From assembly GCA_008973525.1 (NCBI GenBank), contig WACJ01000324.1:291003-355002 (forward strand): DNA of 64,000 bases. The letters are read 5' to 3'. Position numbers and translations under genes: made by a program. Under the pieces are notes generated by a model. The model did no database searches, was not told the DNA's origin, and saw only the letters and a list, made by a program, of their open reading frames with translations. This DNA comes from Stenopsyche tienmushanensis. Taxonomy: Eukaryota > Arthropoda > Insecta > Trichoptera > Stenopsychidae. Of this stretch, positions 12,290 through 24,244 are shown one piece after another; positions within the stretch are counted from its first letter, which is position 1; each line of letters begins with the position of its first letter.

Positions 12290-12905
12290 TTAACCCTTTG
12301 CGGGCGTATTAAATTTGGACATGAGTGTCGTAATGGTCGAAACTAGTTTCCGTTGAAAGAGCAGTGATAGATAACATGCAAGATTATGAAGGATAAACAA
12401 GATTTATCAATTGTTTATTGCTTGAACATTTGAACTTAAACTGGGATCAGCGGATCTTTGGAGGTCTGCGAAGCCATTACCGGGGGTCCGCAAAAATATA
12501 AAAAAAAACATTTATCTATACTTGAACAAGATATTTTCGTGGAATTATTTACAGAAAACATTGTAAGAAGACCTATTTTGACCAATATTTGACCAAGAAA
12601 TCTTTGTTTGTTTGAAAAATTAAGTCAGAAGGGTTGGGATAGGGTCCGCTAAAAAAAATTGAGGGGGTCAGCGAAACAAATTTTGCTCAAGAAGGGGTCA
12701 GCAGACTACATGATTTTAAGTTTCAATAACATGTTTTTATTTAAAAATTATATTATGTATTTTCCATTGTGTGGTATCTTTGAAAGCAGTCTCTAATGTG
12801 CAGTCCTGTCTTTCGACTACACTTCTTTCGGTGGTTTTCTTTTGGCCATTTTGGCGTATTATTTTGGAATATCTTAACAAGCGAGAATGCCTAATTACAG
12901 TCAAA
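12290..12905 (+). mobile_element. piggyBac-like family B, copy 1 (one end)
   Basis: Begins TTAACCCTTTGCGG (TTAA at 12290-12293) and aligns over about 600 bp with the copy at 26583. The TTAA target and CCC start fit piggyBac-type termini. The copy also contains, at about 12450-12720, a degraded version of the hAT MITE that is cleanly delimited at 26735-27021. Shared flanking sequence (TTATTTTGGAATATC, AAGCGAGAATGCC) resumes after it. No opposite terminus was found. Confidence 0.7.
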
Positions 12906-13500
12906 CGTAATTTGTAAAGCTCTATTTGAAATTCTGATAAGTATCTCCGAAGCTCGTGGATTTCTTCACCCTCAAAAGGCGACTGACTCGCCACGGTGTT
13001 TTGCATGGTGAGTGTGGAACGACCGCATCTTTTTATATTGAGTTTCGTTATATCTGATTTGATGGAGCAATGTTTTGGTTCGTGATATGATGATTTGGAT
13101 CGGTTTCAGTGTAATATGTGTTTCATTGTGTCTGTTAATTAGCAATTCCAAAGCACTAGTTACAAAATCCGACATAATATTTCGCTTGGCATAGTCAGTA
13201 GGCTCTGAAATATCCTCAGACATCATACGAACGGGCTAGATCCTTAGAATCGCCTGCTTTCAGTTTTATTCATTGTGTCAACTGCAATTTTTGGGATGTG
13301 CTTGGAACACTTACAAGAATTTTTCATTTTCACTATCATTCTATCTTTCCACTTTCAATGTATTCAGAACTTTCACAGTCAGCTTCGCATTGACCTAATT
13401 CATATTGATCTTCTTTGGAGGTATCCTCAGAACTTTCAATGCAAGACAGTCCCAGATTATACGACTGCGACACGCACGACATTGAACAGAATGTTTTAAT
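12906..13500 (-). other. possible decayed coding relic next to family B
   Basis: Minus-strand frames of 89 codons (13006 to 12737) and 84 codons (13226 to 12972) are preceded upstream by an acidic, serine-rich frame that starts MSCVSQSYNLGLSC near 13478. An acidic N-terminus would suit a piggyBac-type transposase, but no catalytic or zinc-binding motif is visible. This is a guess based on position beside a piggyBac-like end. Confidence 0.2.
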
Positions 13501-15033
13501 ACCCATAGCTTTATAAAAATAAATTTGCTAAATTGTAGATGAATTTAAAAAATATATTTATGTTCCAAAATTGATCACATATTGAATGCTCAGTTTTTTT
13601 GCCAACGGAAATGTTAAAATATACGCAAAGACTTGATCAACAACAGGTTTATACGTTATTTTTTATGCTAAACAACGGATTAATCAAGTGATATATTTCC
13701 GTGAACGTGACAAATGTATGCAAATAATTGACATTATGAATCAAATATATATAGAGTAGATTTTTAGAAGAAAAACAATCCTTCGATACCGTGCCAAGGC
13801 ATAGATCTCAATCCGCTGGTTGGCCACCACTAAGCCACAATCAAAATTCGTATAAAATATGTATCCGAAACACACGCCACTAATAAGCTTCATTTTTTTA
13901 TTGATTAAAAAAGCCACATTCAAAATAAGAAGGCCATAAACGTTCCGATGGACATTAAGTCCGCCCGGATTTTTCGGAAGTCATCATATTATGGCTGGAA
14001 TCCTTATGCCGATTTGCTAAATATATACGCGAAAACTGGTTTCTGCAGATAAATGCTACAATTAAAATGAGAAATTACGGTCATCGACGGGTTAAAGTGA
14101 GTTGTCGTCATATGGTGCACGCGAACCATAATAGGTATATTGCTGAAATTATTCATTTTTAAACCCATCGAGCAATACACAATAATCTAATTGCGTTTGC
14201 TTTCAATAATGCTTGCACGCCTGAGGCTAAAAATGTATCTTTATTATCAACGATGATCCTTAAAAAATGTTTACTCCAGTTAGGACGCATAATTTATGAG
14301 GGAATGTATTGTATTTAAGGGAATGCTCGACGATCTATAACGATAAATTAGAGATAGGCAAATATGGAAGCCCTTAAAACAGTAGGAAACTTTTTAATTG
14401 AGGTTCATTTTTAATGTTATATTTTAATAGGGAAAAATATGTAATAAATTCTGGCATTCATTTCAAATGCAAATGTATTGTAATGACGGTCGAAAAGCGC
14501 TGAGGAAATTCAGCGAAGAAAAGATTACAAATCAATTTTTAAAAAAATACAAAGATTTATAATGCATACTTTAAGAAGACATTTTTGTGTCTTATATTAG
14601 TAACTGAATTTGTTTTATGCGAAAATTATTTTTTCTCGCTTACAGAAGCTGACTATCTCAATCGCTTAACCCGAATATTATAGATTTATTGGCAGTTAAA
14701 AAATAAAATAACTGCAAAATTAAGTCGAATATGATTTAATGTTTATAAAAGACGTTAACAAATTTTAACATCGAAAAAGTAGCATAATGACAAAATATTT
14801 TTTGCGTAAGATTTATGATCAATATTACAAAGACGAAGTTTTTAAAAAAAAGCATTAAACGAATCAATATTCTTCAGATCCAACAATAAAAAATATTTTA
14901 AATTATAAAAAAATCCAAAGTTCCATCTAGCAATAGTGGCAAATAGCTGTGAATCATAAAAAGTTATTTTGGTTGCTAATTGAGAACTAAAAAAAAATAT
15001 ATTTTAGATTGCAAAATTATTGATAAGTGTATA
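13501..15033. other. AT-rich, no gene seen
   Basis: Very AT-rich sequence with no recognised repeat or coding signal. A GGGTTAA at about 14089 could be a piggyBac-type end facing the family B copy, but its inner sequence does not match the left end. Confidence 0.45.
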
Positions 15034-15035
15034 TA

Positions 15036-16304
15036 TTAGGGGTACCGGAAAATAATCCATTTTTTAAACATAACAAAAACTTATTGAAATATATTTACAT
15101 ATATTTACATATCATTATAAAATATAATTTCCATTATTATTAAGGACTGTTTGCCATCTTTCTGGCAGCTTTTCAATCCCCTTTTTGTAGAAGTTGGATG
15201 TCTTTGAGGAAAAATACGAATTTAAAAAGTTTTCAACGTCATTTAGAATACTATTTTTTTTCGTTTAAAGAATGCTCCAACGAGCGAAACAAATAAAAGT
15301 CAGATAGTGCAAGATCTGGTGAGTATGGAGGATGATTTAAAACATCGAAATTAAGCTCAGATTTTTTTTCGGGGGTCACCGCTGCCTTGTATGGGCGCGC
15401 GTTGTCGTGAAGAAAGAATCGCCCTTTTCGATGACCAAAGAAGGACGTTTCACTTTTAATTTTTCATTCATTCTTTCAAGATGTTCACAATAAATTGCAC
15501 AGTTACCGTTTTGCCCGGTTTTAAAAAGTTCATAATGGATAATTCCACGACTATCCCACTATACACACAATAGAACCTTGCGGAGGGTGAGACCCAGCTT
15601 AGGGGTCGGAACAGGTACTGCGTTCTTCGAAAGCCATTGTTTTTTTATTTCCCATTGTCGTAGACGATCCATTTATCGTCACTAGTTACAATTCGACTCA
15701 AAAATGGATCAGTATTATGTCTAATTAAAAACGAATTGCACGCATCTATGCGTGCATTTTTGTTGTCTTCGGACAGCGCATGTGGAATCCAAACTCCCAT
15801 TCTGTGAACTTTGCCGATTTTTTTCATGTACTCTTGAACTGTGGATCATGGAATATCGAGTTTTTTTGATAATTCCTGGATACTTAAATGAGTATCGGAT
15901 TCCACCATGACCTTCAGCATATCGTCTACGAATTTCCACGGTTTTCCTGATCTTGGTTCATCTTTAAAGCTTCTATCGCCCGATTTAAATCGCCGGAACC
16001 AAAACTGACATCTGTTAGCTGTTACTTTCGCTCCATAAAGCTTTTTGAGATTTTTGGCCGTCTTCGTCGCATTCCAGCCTTCATCGAAAAAAAGGAGCAT
16101 GCAGTGCCGTATATGTTGCTCTGTTGCATCGGGCTTGCTCATCTTACTCCTAATAATAAAATATTTATGGACAAAAAAATAAACCCGGAGAACACAGTAC
16201 TATAAAAAGAAAAACTTACGACGATGTTCTCTTCTCGGTGTCCAGAGACAGACTGATCACAAATAAGGCATGCAAAAAAATGGATTAGTTTCCGGTACCC
16301 CTAA
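15036..16304 (-). mobile_element. mariner element, full length, inactive
   Basis: A 1,269 bp element with near-perfect inverted terminal repeats of about 28 bp: TTAGGGGTACCGGAAAATAA on the left and the complement of TTAGGGGTACCGGAAACTAA on the right. Each side is flanked by TA (15034-15035 and 16305-16306), the canonical Tc1/mariner target duplication. It carries one transposase gene on the minus strand, now broken. Size and layout match mariner. Confidence 0.95.
15115..16142 (-). pseudogene. mariner transposase pseudogene (DD34D)
   Basis: Cut-and-paste transposase acting on the terminal repeats of its own element. The start is at 16142 (MSKPDATEQHIRHCML), and the frame spans 342 codon-equivalents to the stop at 15115-15117, normal for mariner. 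The N-terminal half has the helix-turn-helix region (NATKTAKNLKKLYG, then WFRRFKSGD). The linker motif WIPHAL appears as the WVPHEL equivalent. The catalytic triad is recognisable: the first Asp in VTSDDKW (about residue 155), the second in HDNARP, the third in YSPDLALSD, with 34 residues between the last two. Breaks are an in-frame TGA at 15846-15848, a frameshift in the A-run near 15645, a TAG at 15559-15561, a frameshift near 15425 and another in the A-run near 15260. It cannot make active enzyme. Confidence 0.95.
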
Positions 16305-16306
16305 TA

Positions 16307-18900
16307 TATGATATCGCATGTATGTCTGTCTGTTCTAAATTTAATAATCTTATTTTAAAGTCTAAAGTTTATTAAAGTCGATTACCCACGCTAATATTCG
16401 ATATTTAAGTGTTCATGATAGTATGTAAATTCATTGATATAAACGTGTTTACAGCATAAAGTGCATACCCGAAAGAAAATTCACAAGTTGCATATTTAAT
16501 GCATTTAAAAAGGTCTACGGTCGATACAAGGGCGGGGGGGTTTCCTGTAAATTCAGGGATGTCGGGTCTCTACAAAGGGTCGCAATACAAACCACTTATA
16601 GTTAATGGGTGTCGTTAAGTGAGTCACAACATCCCTTGCCCTTTAACGGGACATCTTTTGATAATTACTTAGCCGCTGTGCATAACGACAGTAAACAGAT
16701 CACCACGAGACTGGATTACATCCCATGGGATCCGAAGAGAGGAAGCTGCGAATTTATTTTTAAAACAGGATATTCTCCGCGTTTACATGGAAACGAAATT
16801 CTCTTAAGCAAATTCAGTTTGCATTTGAACACCCAACCGTATAAGCTTCGATCGTAAGTCTCACACCTTCAGGTAATCTCACATTACTGATCGTTAAAGA
16901 GGAAGTATTAGGCATCATAAAACGGAAGTAGATGTGATAAAGTGGGCGGCTCGACGACACAAGCTCATAGCGCCACTTTAAATGTATAATAGCGGGATGC
17001 AAGGACTCTGGTTAGCGGCAAGATACAAGAACCAGAGTGCCCTTTCAGCTTAAGTTACGACCGGCCCTTGTGAAACACTTAAGTTTAGTGCTCTCCCGGA
17101 TAAGTACTACATCGGTACACTTCACATAAAAGCTATAAAGGCGGCTCTGGAAACACCTGCTGCTACTATCTCATCGAAGAGTACGTACCCGAAGACGGGC
17201 GACAAAACAGGGAGTTCGCTATGGCAATGTCTGGGAAAATTCGGGAGCGACATGATTTTTGATTCGGATGAACTTTGAAAAAACAGCCGGAGTAAATTCG
17301 GCGGGCAGATGTTGAATTTGGACACGGGCGATTGATTTGATGGGTCGAATATCGAACTGTGGGGGGTACGTGTGCGACTGTTAACAATCAGCCCTTTTCA
17401 TTAAGCACCTGGCTTAAGTGATCTCTATCTTAATTATGTTGTTAACATTTTTCTATCTTAATTGAATATATTTGGATATCATTTTCAGCTGAAAATATTT
17501 TGAACTTATATCAGCGTCGTATATATTGAGCTCAACAGATGCTGATAAGGTATTGAAAATATATTTCCATTATAAATGATTTATAGGTCAAATTTTACAA
17601 ATAAAGATAGAATAACTTGTCTATTTAAATATATATGGATATCGATTTTAGAGCATATTCTAAACCCACAATTTTTTTGGATGGGCATTTGAGTCCCTGG
17701 AGAAGCAAAATGAAAACAAATGACAGTAAGTAAAAAGCAGGGATGAAAAAAAGAGGGTACGCCACCGTACACTTAAGTAAATTAACATGTTGAAATTGAA
17801 ATTTTATATACAAGAAAAACAAATACTGTCATCTCTCATTGTACATGTTACTTCAATTACATGATTTTAGCTTTGATAAAAAATGATTCTTGCTATTAAA
17901 TTGCCACAATGCTTCAATGTGAAAAATACTGGACTACAATTTTATGAAATATCACACATCATGTAATTGACTGTAATTAAAAACGTTGATGATGATAGTT
18001 TTAGTTTCAATGTGAACGAAATTGATTTAAACTTTAGGGATGAAATTAAGCGTGTAAATCAAGAGATAACTTTATAAAGGCTTGAAATATCGCCATTGCT
18101 TGTATAAAAAGTTGATACTGGATAAAACGAGAATTTACACCCCTTTGACTTTGATGCAAATGACATTGAACTCTGTCATTGTTCGGGATGGCGGTTGAGG
18201 GTTGTAAATGTTCGCGATCGTAAGAGTAATTGTATTGGAATTTTAACCCTTTAAAATGAAGTGCACTTGAGCTTAACTCAATTATTGTGTAATTTATAGT
18301 ACATGTCGCGAAGGGGGTGAAATTTTTGAGTTCAATGTTTGCGATTGAATTATTTAAGTTGTGCGCCAGTTGATATTTAGCGAGTCGAATTTAATGCCAT
18401 TTTTATGTATAAATGTGAAATATATATGGAAGAAATCGAATCGAAGAGGGGTAAATCAATGTGTGTTAAAGTAACGAGGTTGGATCCACCCTCTATCATT
18501 ACCGAATGCTCTATATCCGATTAATCCAAATGTGATTACTTTGGTAGTCCACGTTAATGCAAGTAAATTATATAGCAATGGCGTTAAACAAGGGGTCAAA
18601 AGTGGACAACAAAGAGAATGGAAGATGTTTCAATTTCGGAAATGCATCAAGATTAATGCGATGACATTTATTTGAGTGGCGCTTAAAATATTTCACACAG
18701 TGTTAATAAGACTGACTCATTTCGAATGAGAATTTTTAGAGCTCCCCAGAGAATTTAATAGTCGACATATGGAGTAGAAATCTGGAGAATGTTGAAATTT
18801 GGAGCGACTTGGATGTGTACAGGAAATAGATTCCAAAACAATGTGTCCACGAATAAATATAAAAGGATTCCTCTCGAGAGCATTTGTCATCGATTTGTCA
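16307..18900. other. no gene recognised; unique island at 16.5-17.4 kb
   Basis: The 16.5-17.4 kb part is CpG-richer and unique. It holds a 9 bp perfect inverted repeat (ACTCTGGTT at 17005-17013, complement at 17030-17038). Open frames of up to 82 codons have no recognisable content. The rest is AT-rich. TTAACCCTTT at about 18243 is another solitary piggyBac-type end-like string. Confidence 0.4.
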
Positions 18901-18925
18901 CTTGGTTAAAAATAAGCGTACTTAC

Positions 18926-18968
18926 CCCCGCAGCATTTGGGTGTGCAATTTGAAGCTATTGAACTTAC
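18926..18968 (-). other. candidate recursive splice site with 43-nt RS-exon or microexon
   Basis: On the minus strand, TTTATTTTTTATTTTTCAG ends at 18969 and is followed directly by GTAAGT, so acceptor and donor are juxtaposed. A second donor, GGGG|GTAAGTACG, has its GT at 18925-18924, defining a 43-nt segment. The juxtaposed form matches the recursive splice site consensus known from long insect introns, where a downstream donor often defines a transient RS-exon. Alternatively it is a plain 43-nt microexon; two of its three frames are open. No neighbouring coding exon is visible in the window, so the call rests on the motif alone. Confidence 0.35.
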
Positions 18969-18990
18969 CTGAAAAATAAAAAATAAATCA

Positions 18991-20626
18991 TATTAAATAG
19001 ATGCGATGATAAATAAAATAAATTTGGATCCTCTGAGTGACCGATTTCAGAGGGTCGCATAAAAAGCACAACGGGTCGCCCGAGGAGCCGTTGACAGGAC
19101 GTGGAATTTTCTTATCTCATCTTGGGATCGATGATCTCATCTTTGAAAAGGTAGGCCGCAAGATAAGACACAAGCACAATGAGGGCGGCAAACCAGGGAC
19201 AATGGTCTTAGACTTCCGAATAATATGTAGGTGTGTGTCAGCTGCCGGTGCATATTAAAATACTTGAGTGAAGAATTCAACATTTATTGGTCGAGTGGAC
19301 GCTAAAAAAGGCATCGTTGAGGGAAGCATACACGAAAATAATTAAAGCAGCATATTTATTGGTCTGCGATAGTTATAGAATGACGCATAGGTGGAAAGTA
19401 TCGTTTAAATATATAGAAATTCGAGATGGGCTCTCATTAACGATCATTGAATCATTTCACAGACATTTGGAAAAATATTATAACGCATCATTCAAATGAT
19501 AATGTGACATTGGACATAATGCGTTAACTTTCCACAAAAAATACGCATAAATCAAATTTGATTGTGGTGATTAAACAGTTTTTTTTTTTAAAAAAAAAGT
19601 GTTGACATTTCTCAACAACGCCATGCATTATTTATGCAATGGCTATATAATTATCAAATTAAAACTCGTGAATCAACATGTGTGCTTTTTGCGAAATTTA
19701 TGAACATACAATGCAGATAAAGCACTTAACAGCAAACGAAAAAAAAATGCTAAAACCTGGACAATATCAAACGACGTTGAAAACTCTGAACTGATGCAAT
19801 GGAGCTATTTGGCTAATATTTTCGATTAAAATAGGGTTTGCTTTCGTGTTCTTCAAAAGTTTCTTATGCTACATTGAAGATATTCATCTCGGTTATATTT
19901 TTCGGATTCAAAATTTCTTTTCAACTCGTTTTACAGGCGAATGCTTCAAAGGCTTAGTAGAGCAATGGGTAAAATAACTTGTCTTGTCCGACTGGTCCAG
20001 TACGCTTGGTTTACCTTTGACGTAAGAATTTCTTGCATGTTCACCACACTTGTTTCTTACCTGGCTTGTATTATCAAAACAATCGCAACCTTCTAAATTT
20101 AATTTACTTGAGCGACTTTAAGCTTCACACGAAAGCAAATACTTATATCATATATACTAAAGTATATATCATATTAAAAATATTAACATGTACTATGTAT
20201 CATCTTATTGTTATACAGTTAAAGTTCGACAAAATTTAACTATATAAAACTAATGAGCAGATTAAATTTGTCTTTTATGGTGCTGTCAATCAGATCAATT
20301 ATATATGCTCAATAAAAGATATATCCGAATGAATATTCCTCAATTCGTAGAATATACTTGCATTACGATTTAAGTTTTGGCGGCTGAGTTAGAATTAACA
20401 ACGTCGTCGGCGACACGTCGTAATAAAATGTGAATTATGAATCAGCATCATGAACACGTACCAAATCTGTGACATTTGAACTAGGTGCACGTCTCAGCTT
20501 GTTTACGTTTGACATGCGAGCCAGACGATGTTTATCATTTATATACGAATGAAAGTATCAGGGCTTTACTCATATTTTTCAACATTAGCTCGATTTCGTT
20601 GAACGTACGTCTTATGATATCGTAGA
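18991..20626. other. no gene recognised
   Basis: Contains a poly-T/poly-A junction near 19580-19600 and two uncharacterised plus-strand frames at 19037-19258 (73 codons) and 19287-19499 (70 codons) without recognised domains. Confidence 0.4.
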
Positions 20627-21171
20627 TTAACCTTTTCGTGAGTACTTACGGAAATATCCGTTTTGCCCTTCACTATTCAGAAAGAACACTCTTGTGCATT
20701 GAAGCTCCGAGGCGGACAGAGACAAAGAGAACTTAGCGCAGTTCGGGAGACTGAGACGGATAGCTTCTTCATATGCATCGCATGATTGTATAGATCGTTA
20801 AGCCCAAATTTATCGACTTATAATGATTTCGATTTAAAGTGTGTTATTTGTCTACGCAAAGAAATGACCGAATATTGTGTGTTATCGAGAGTGTTTGTTT
20901 ATTTAACTGCTTGCTGTTCTTCGCTGCGTGTTGAATGAGTCTTTGTCCAATTATCATTTCCTTCTAAAGGGGGAGCACTTGAATCGATTTTTTGTGCATT
21001 GTTTATGTAAAGAAATAAAGTGGTCTTGTATGCACTATCAAGTGTTCATTTACAATTGACTCTGCCTCGAATTGAAGATTGTCTTACGCTGACAGAAAGT
21101 AATCGGTGTAAAGCGATTATGACATCAACGACTTCATCGATTTTAAATTTGCTCACTAACGAAAAGGTTAA
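20627..21171 (+). mobile_element. piggyBac-like MITE, family A, copy 3
   Basis: The best-preserved copy: TTAA (20627-20630) then CCTTTTCGTGAGTACTTACGG. The right end is ACTAACGAAAAGG then TTAA (21168-21171). 545 bp including both TTAAs. Non-coding. Compared with copies 2 and 4 it lacks the short GATTAGGAGCT segment near the right end. Confidence 0.92.
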
Positions 21172-22522
21172 TAAGATAATTTTAATGTAAAATAGTCAAT
21201 CTTTCAAGAGTTCCAATCCAAACTCACAAATCAAGTGACTATATACCAAATTCACACAAGTCTTATTGAAGGATGTTGGACGTGCAAGATTCTAATATTT
21301 ATTTGAAAACCTTTTGGGTAGCACTGGTGTAAGTCTTCTTCATACTAGGTGAAACAAAAAAGCGAGCCTTTTGTGCTTTTACGCTTCGGGAACTTATGAA
21401 AGGGCCGATGTGGATAAAATCGCAAATTACGGGAGCACAAATAGTAAAAGAAAAAGGGTTCAGCCTGCATTGTCGGTAGAATAATGAAAACATTGAAAGT
21501 TTTTCTATACACACTCGGTCGGCATACGCCGGTTCTTTGGCATAAAACAATCCTATCTCGGAGCATAATCGGGCAGTTGGCTGTTAACAAAAGGACCATT
21601 ACGGGGAATAAAGTTTTATGATATTGTCAAAGAGCATTTATTACTTTATGGTTTGATGTAGACATAAATTCCGGAAGATTGATATCGCGAGCCCCGGCGG
21701 CGTGATTCTCGCGCTTTAAAAATTCAAGTATCTAGGAATCGATGATCCAATGCCGGGCTTTTAATTGAACATAATCTTAATTGTCATTTTGTAATCCGGT
21801 ATTCAAATGGGCTAATCTTTATAGATCTACACAGAATCGGACCCGAACGAAAAGCTTAGTGGACGTTTAATTAAATTCAATCTATTTAATTACACGCTTA
21901 TGTGATTGTAATTGCGTTGACGAGCGAGTACGCATTCGAGATTTTGTAAATTGGGACAGCTTCCTTATTTGGTAAAACCAGTGTGTCTATGTTTTTCTTT
22001 TAATGTGCTAATAAATTAAAGAATCACTACGCCTCGTTCCAGAACATCGATGCTTAAGATTTTTTTACGTTTTGCCATGTCGGCTAAGAATGTGTTAAAA
22101 ATGTATATGCGTGGATGTGCGATTTTCAAACTATTCCGATATTTAAAATATTGATGAGCGATCCAAGACAAATAAATCATAATCTTGAAAAACAAGTATT
22201 TGTGAATCAATCTTCAGAGAAATTACATTGGAAAAAATTGCAATATGTTCCATACGTAATGTTTGTAAATACATTAATAAATATGGCTTATCCAAGATCA
22301 TATTTCTCATTGTTATTGTGAATAATCGTGAGTTGAATGGATCATTAAGCTCTTGAAATGATAGTCCACGATGTAAAACGATGTCTTATTGTATATTTAT
22401 TGACATTAAATTCAATTGATTAGTATTAAAGATCGACATTGATGTGTAACCTTGCTTAAATAATTCATACGAAGTCTATTTAATAAATATAGATCACAGA
22501 TTAGAGTCGACATTATGTTATC
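21172..22522. other. no gene recognised
   Basis: A moderately CpG-rich part lies at 21300-21720, with minus-strand frames of 83-84 codons (21550 and 21599 down to about 21300) that look random. The 21840-21940 segment contains several TTAATTA-type homeodomain core sites, a weak regulatory hint only. Confidence 0.4.
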
Positions 22523-23000
22523 TACTATTCATTACTACTTTTACAAATCATGGCTTGCTTGTTACTCGCTATCTCTTACATAGTCGACCCTATCCAACAA
22601 TATGGAGCGTGATGAACTTTACCGGTTCAGAGCCAGGAAGCTTTAGGAACAGAACAAGGACAAGAAGGACATCAAATAGATGACATTGAAGAGAGGCATA
22701 TAAAGAACTTCATTTTGCAACATTAACAGCATTGTCTTCCGTTGCCTTATAATCGTTTTGAAATCGCCGAACTGAGAGGGTCAACCTGAAATAGGAAAGC
22801 ACTCAGTATCGAATTCGCTCGGGTAAGTTGAACGTGGACGGGGAGACACCCTCAGTTGGTGTAGGAGCGAATCCATCTTAGCCCAGCTACACCCTAGCGA
22901 GGAAAGAATGGATTGGACTCTTTGGATTCCAGAAACTCCTTTCCAGTAGAATCAAAAAGGTCATCTAGAGTAGTTTTCCACTGTCTTCAGAAGAAAACTA
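22523..23000 (+). repeat. NL-1 retroelement, 3' truncated copy
   Basis: Begins at the shared 5' end (ATTCATTACTACTTTTACAA...CATGGCTTGCTTG). It runs through TGTCTTCCGTTGCCTT, CTCAGTTGGTGTAGGAGCGA and CTGTCTTCAGAAGAAAACTA, and lacks the CTGCAGTGGACTG 3' segment. The shared 5' boundary with 29510-30132 (inverse) and 42909 shows this is a defined unit and not a random LINE truncation. Confidence 0.8.
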
Positions 23001-23253
23001 CTCTTAACTTAAAACTACTTAATACGTATTTTTGATATAGACAAGGTAGAATACTTAAATATAAATAATGGTTCTATGTTAATTGGAATATATATTGTAT
23101 AAGATCGGGATTTTTTGACAAATAAATTAGCAATTCTCTTTCATATGATTTTTAAAAGCCATCAAAAATACGGATTTTTTTTTCCAGTTGGATGGCAATA
23201 TTTATAAATCAGTGATTTAATTGAATGATATCAAATATCTTGGACTTGGTTTG
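23001..23253. other. AT-rich spacer
   Basis: No gene or recognised repeat. Confidence 0.5.
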
Positions 23254-23436
23254 TACGGTTGTTTCATCTCATCGGTATATATATCTTAAAAACGGACAAG
23301 TTCTTGCCGAATAAGGCGGCTTACTTTTGAAGTTCTATCGATATTTGAGTTCGAAGATTAAATTGCATCTAAAAATGACTGATGCTTCTATTATTACAAA
23401 ATTTAGAGCGATTCTTCATGCGCATCTGTAACTAGT
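23254..23436 (+). repeat. dispersed repeat R4
   Basis: Matches 27108-27320 in inverse orientation. Shared landmarks are ACAAGTTCTTGC, GAATAAGGCGGCT, TTGAAGTTCTATCGATATTT and TTCTATTATTAC. No termini or coding sense could be defined. Confidence 0.75.
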
Positions 23437-23688
23437 TGATTTCGAAGCCAAGATCAAGTCTTAATTGATGATGATTATTTTTATACAAGAAAGGATCTAT
23501 GGGTGAATAATAAAAACTATTATAATTTTGATACATATTTAAATAATTGTTGCAAATCATTGAATGCATTCTTGCCCAACTTTATAAATTATTTCATTAT
23601 ATCTTATAGATTTTGGAAATTCTGATAAATCTGAGTCGAGATATTTGGGAACATTAATACTTTGGATCTCCTGAAATTGATGTTATAA
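23437..23688. other. AT-rich spacer
   Basis: No gene or recognised repeat. Confidence 0.5.
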
Positions 23689-24244
23689 TTAACCTGTATG
23701 GGAGTACTATCGGAAATATCCGTTTTGACCTTCACTATTCAGAAAGAGCACTCTTGTGCATTGAAGCTCCGAGGCGGACAGAGACAGAGAGAACTTAGCG
23801 CAGTTCGGGAGACTGAGACGGAGAGATTCTTCATATGCATCGCATGATTGTATAGATCGTTAAGCACAAATTTATCGACTTATAATGATTTCGATTTCAA
23901 GTGTGTTATTTGTCTACGCAAAGAAATGACCGAATATTGTGTGTTATCGAGAGTGTTTGTTTATTTAACTGCTTGCCGTTCTTCGCTGCGTGTTGAATGA
24001 GTCTTTGTTCAATTATCATTTCCTTCTAAAGGAGGAGCAAATGAATCGATTTTTTGTGCATTGTTTATGTAAAGAAATGACGTGGTCTTGTATTCACTAT
24101 CAAGTGTTCATTTACAATTGACTCTGCCTCGAATTGAAGATTGTCTTACGCTGATTAGGAGCTGACAGAAAGTAATCGGTGTAAAGCGATTATGACAACA
24201 ACGACTTCATCGATTTTAAATTTGTTCACTAACGAAAAGGTTAA
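23689..24244 (+). mobile_element. piggyBac-like MITE, family A, copy 4
   Basis: 556 bp between TTAA at 23689-23692 and 24241-24244. The left terminal repeat is mutated (CCTGTATGGGAGT); the right is intact (ACTAACGAAAAGG). The body is close to copies 2 and 3. Non-coding. Confidence 0.9.

Noticed and set aside
13006..13500. Intact piggyBac transposase beside family B
   Set aside because: Only an acidic N-terminal-like piece and unrelated frames are seen; no catalytic or C-terminal zinc motif could be identified.
20632..20660. GTACTTACGG string read as a minus-strand splice donor
   Set aside because: It is part of the terminal repeat of MITE family A and recurs in every well-preserved copy.
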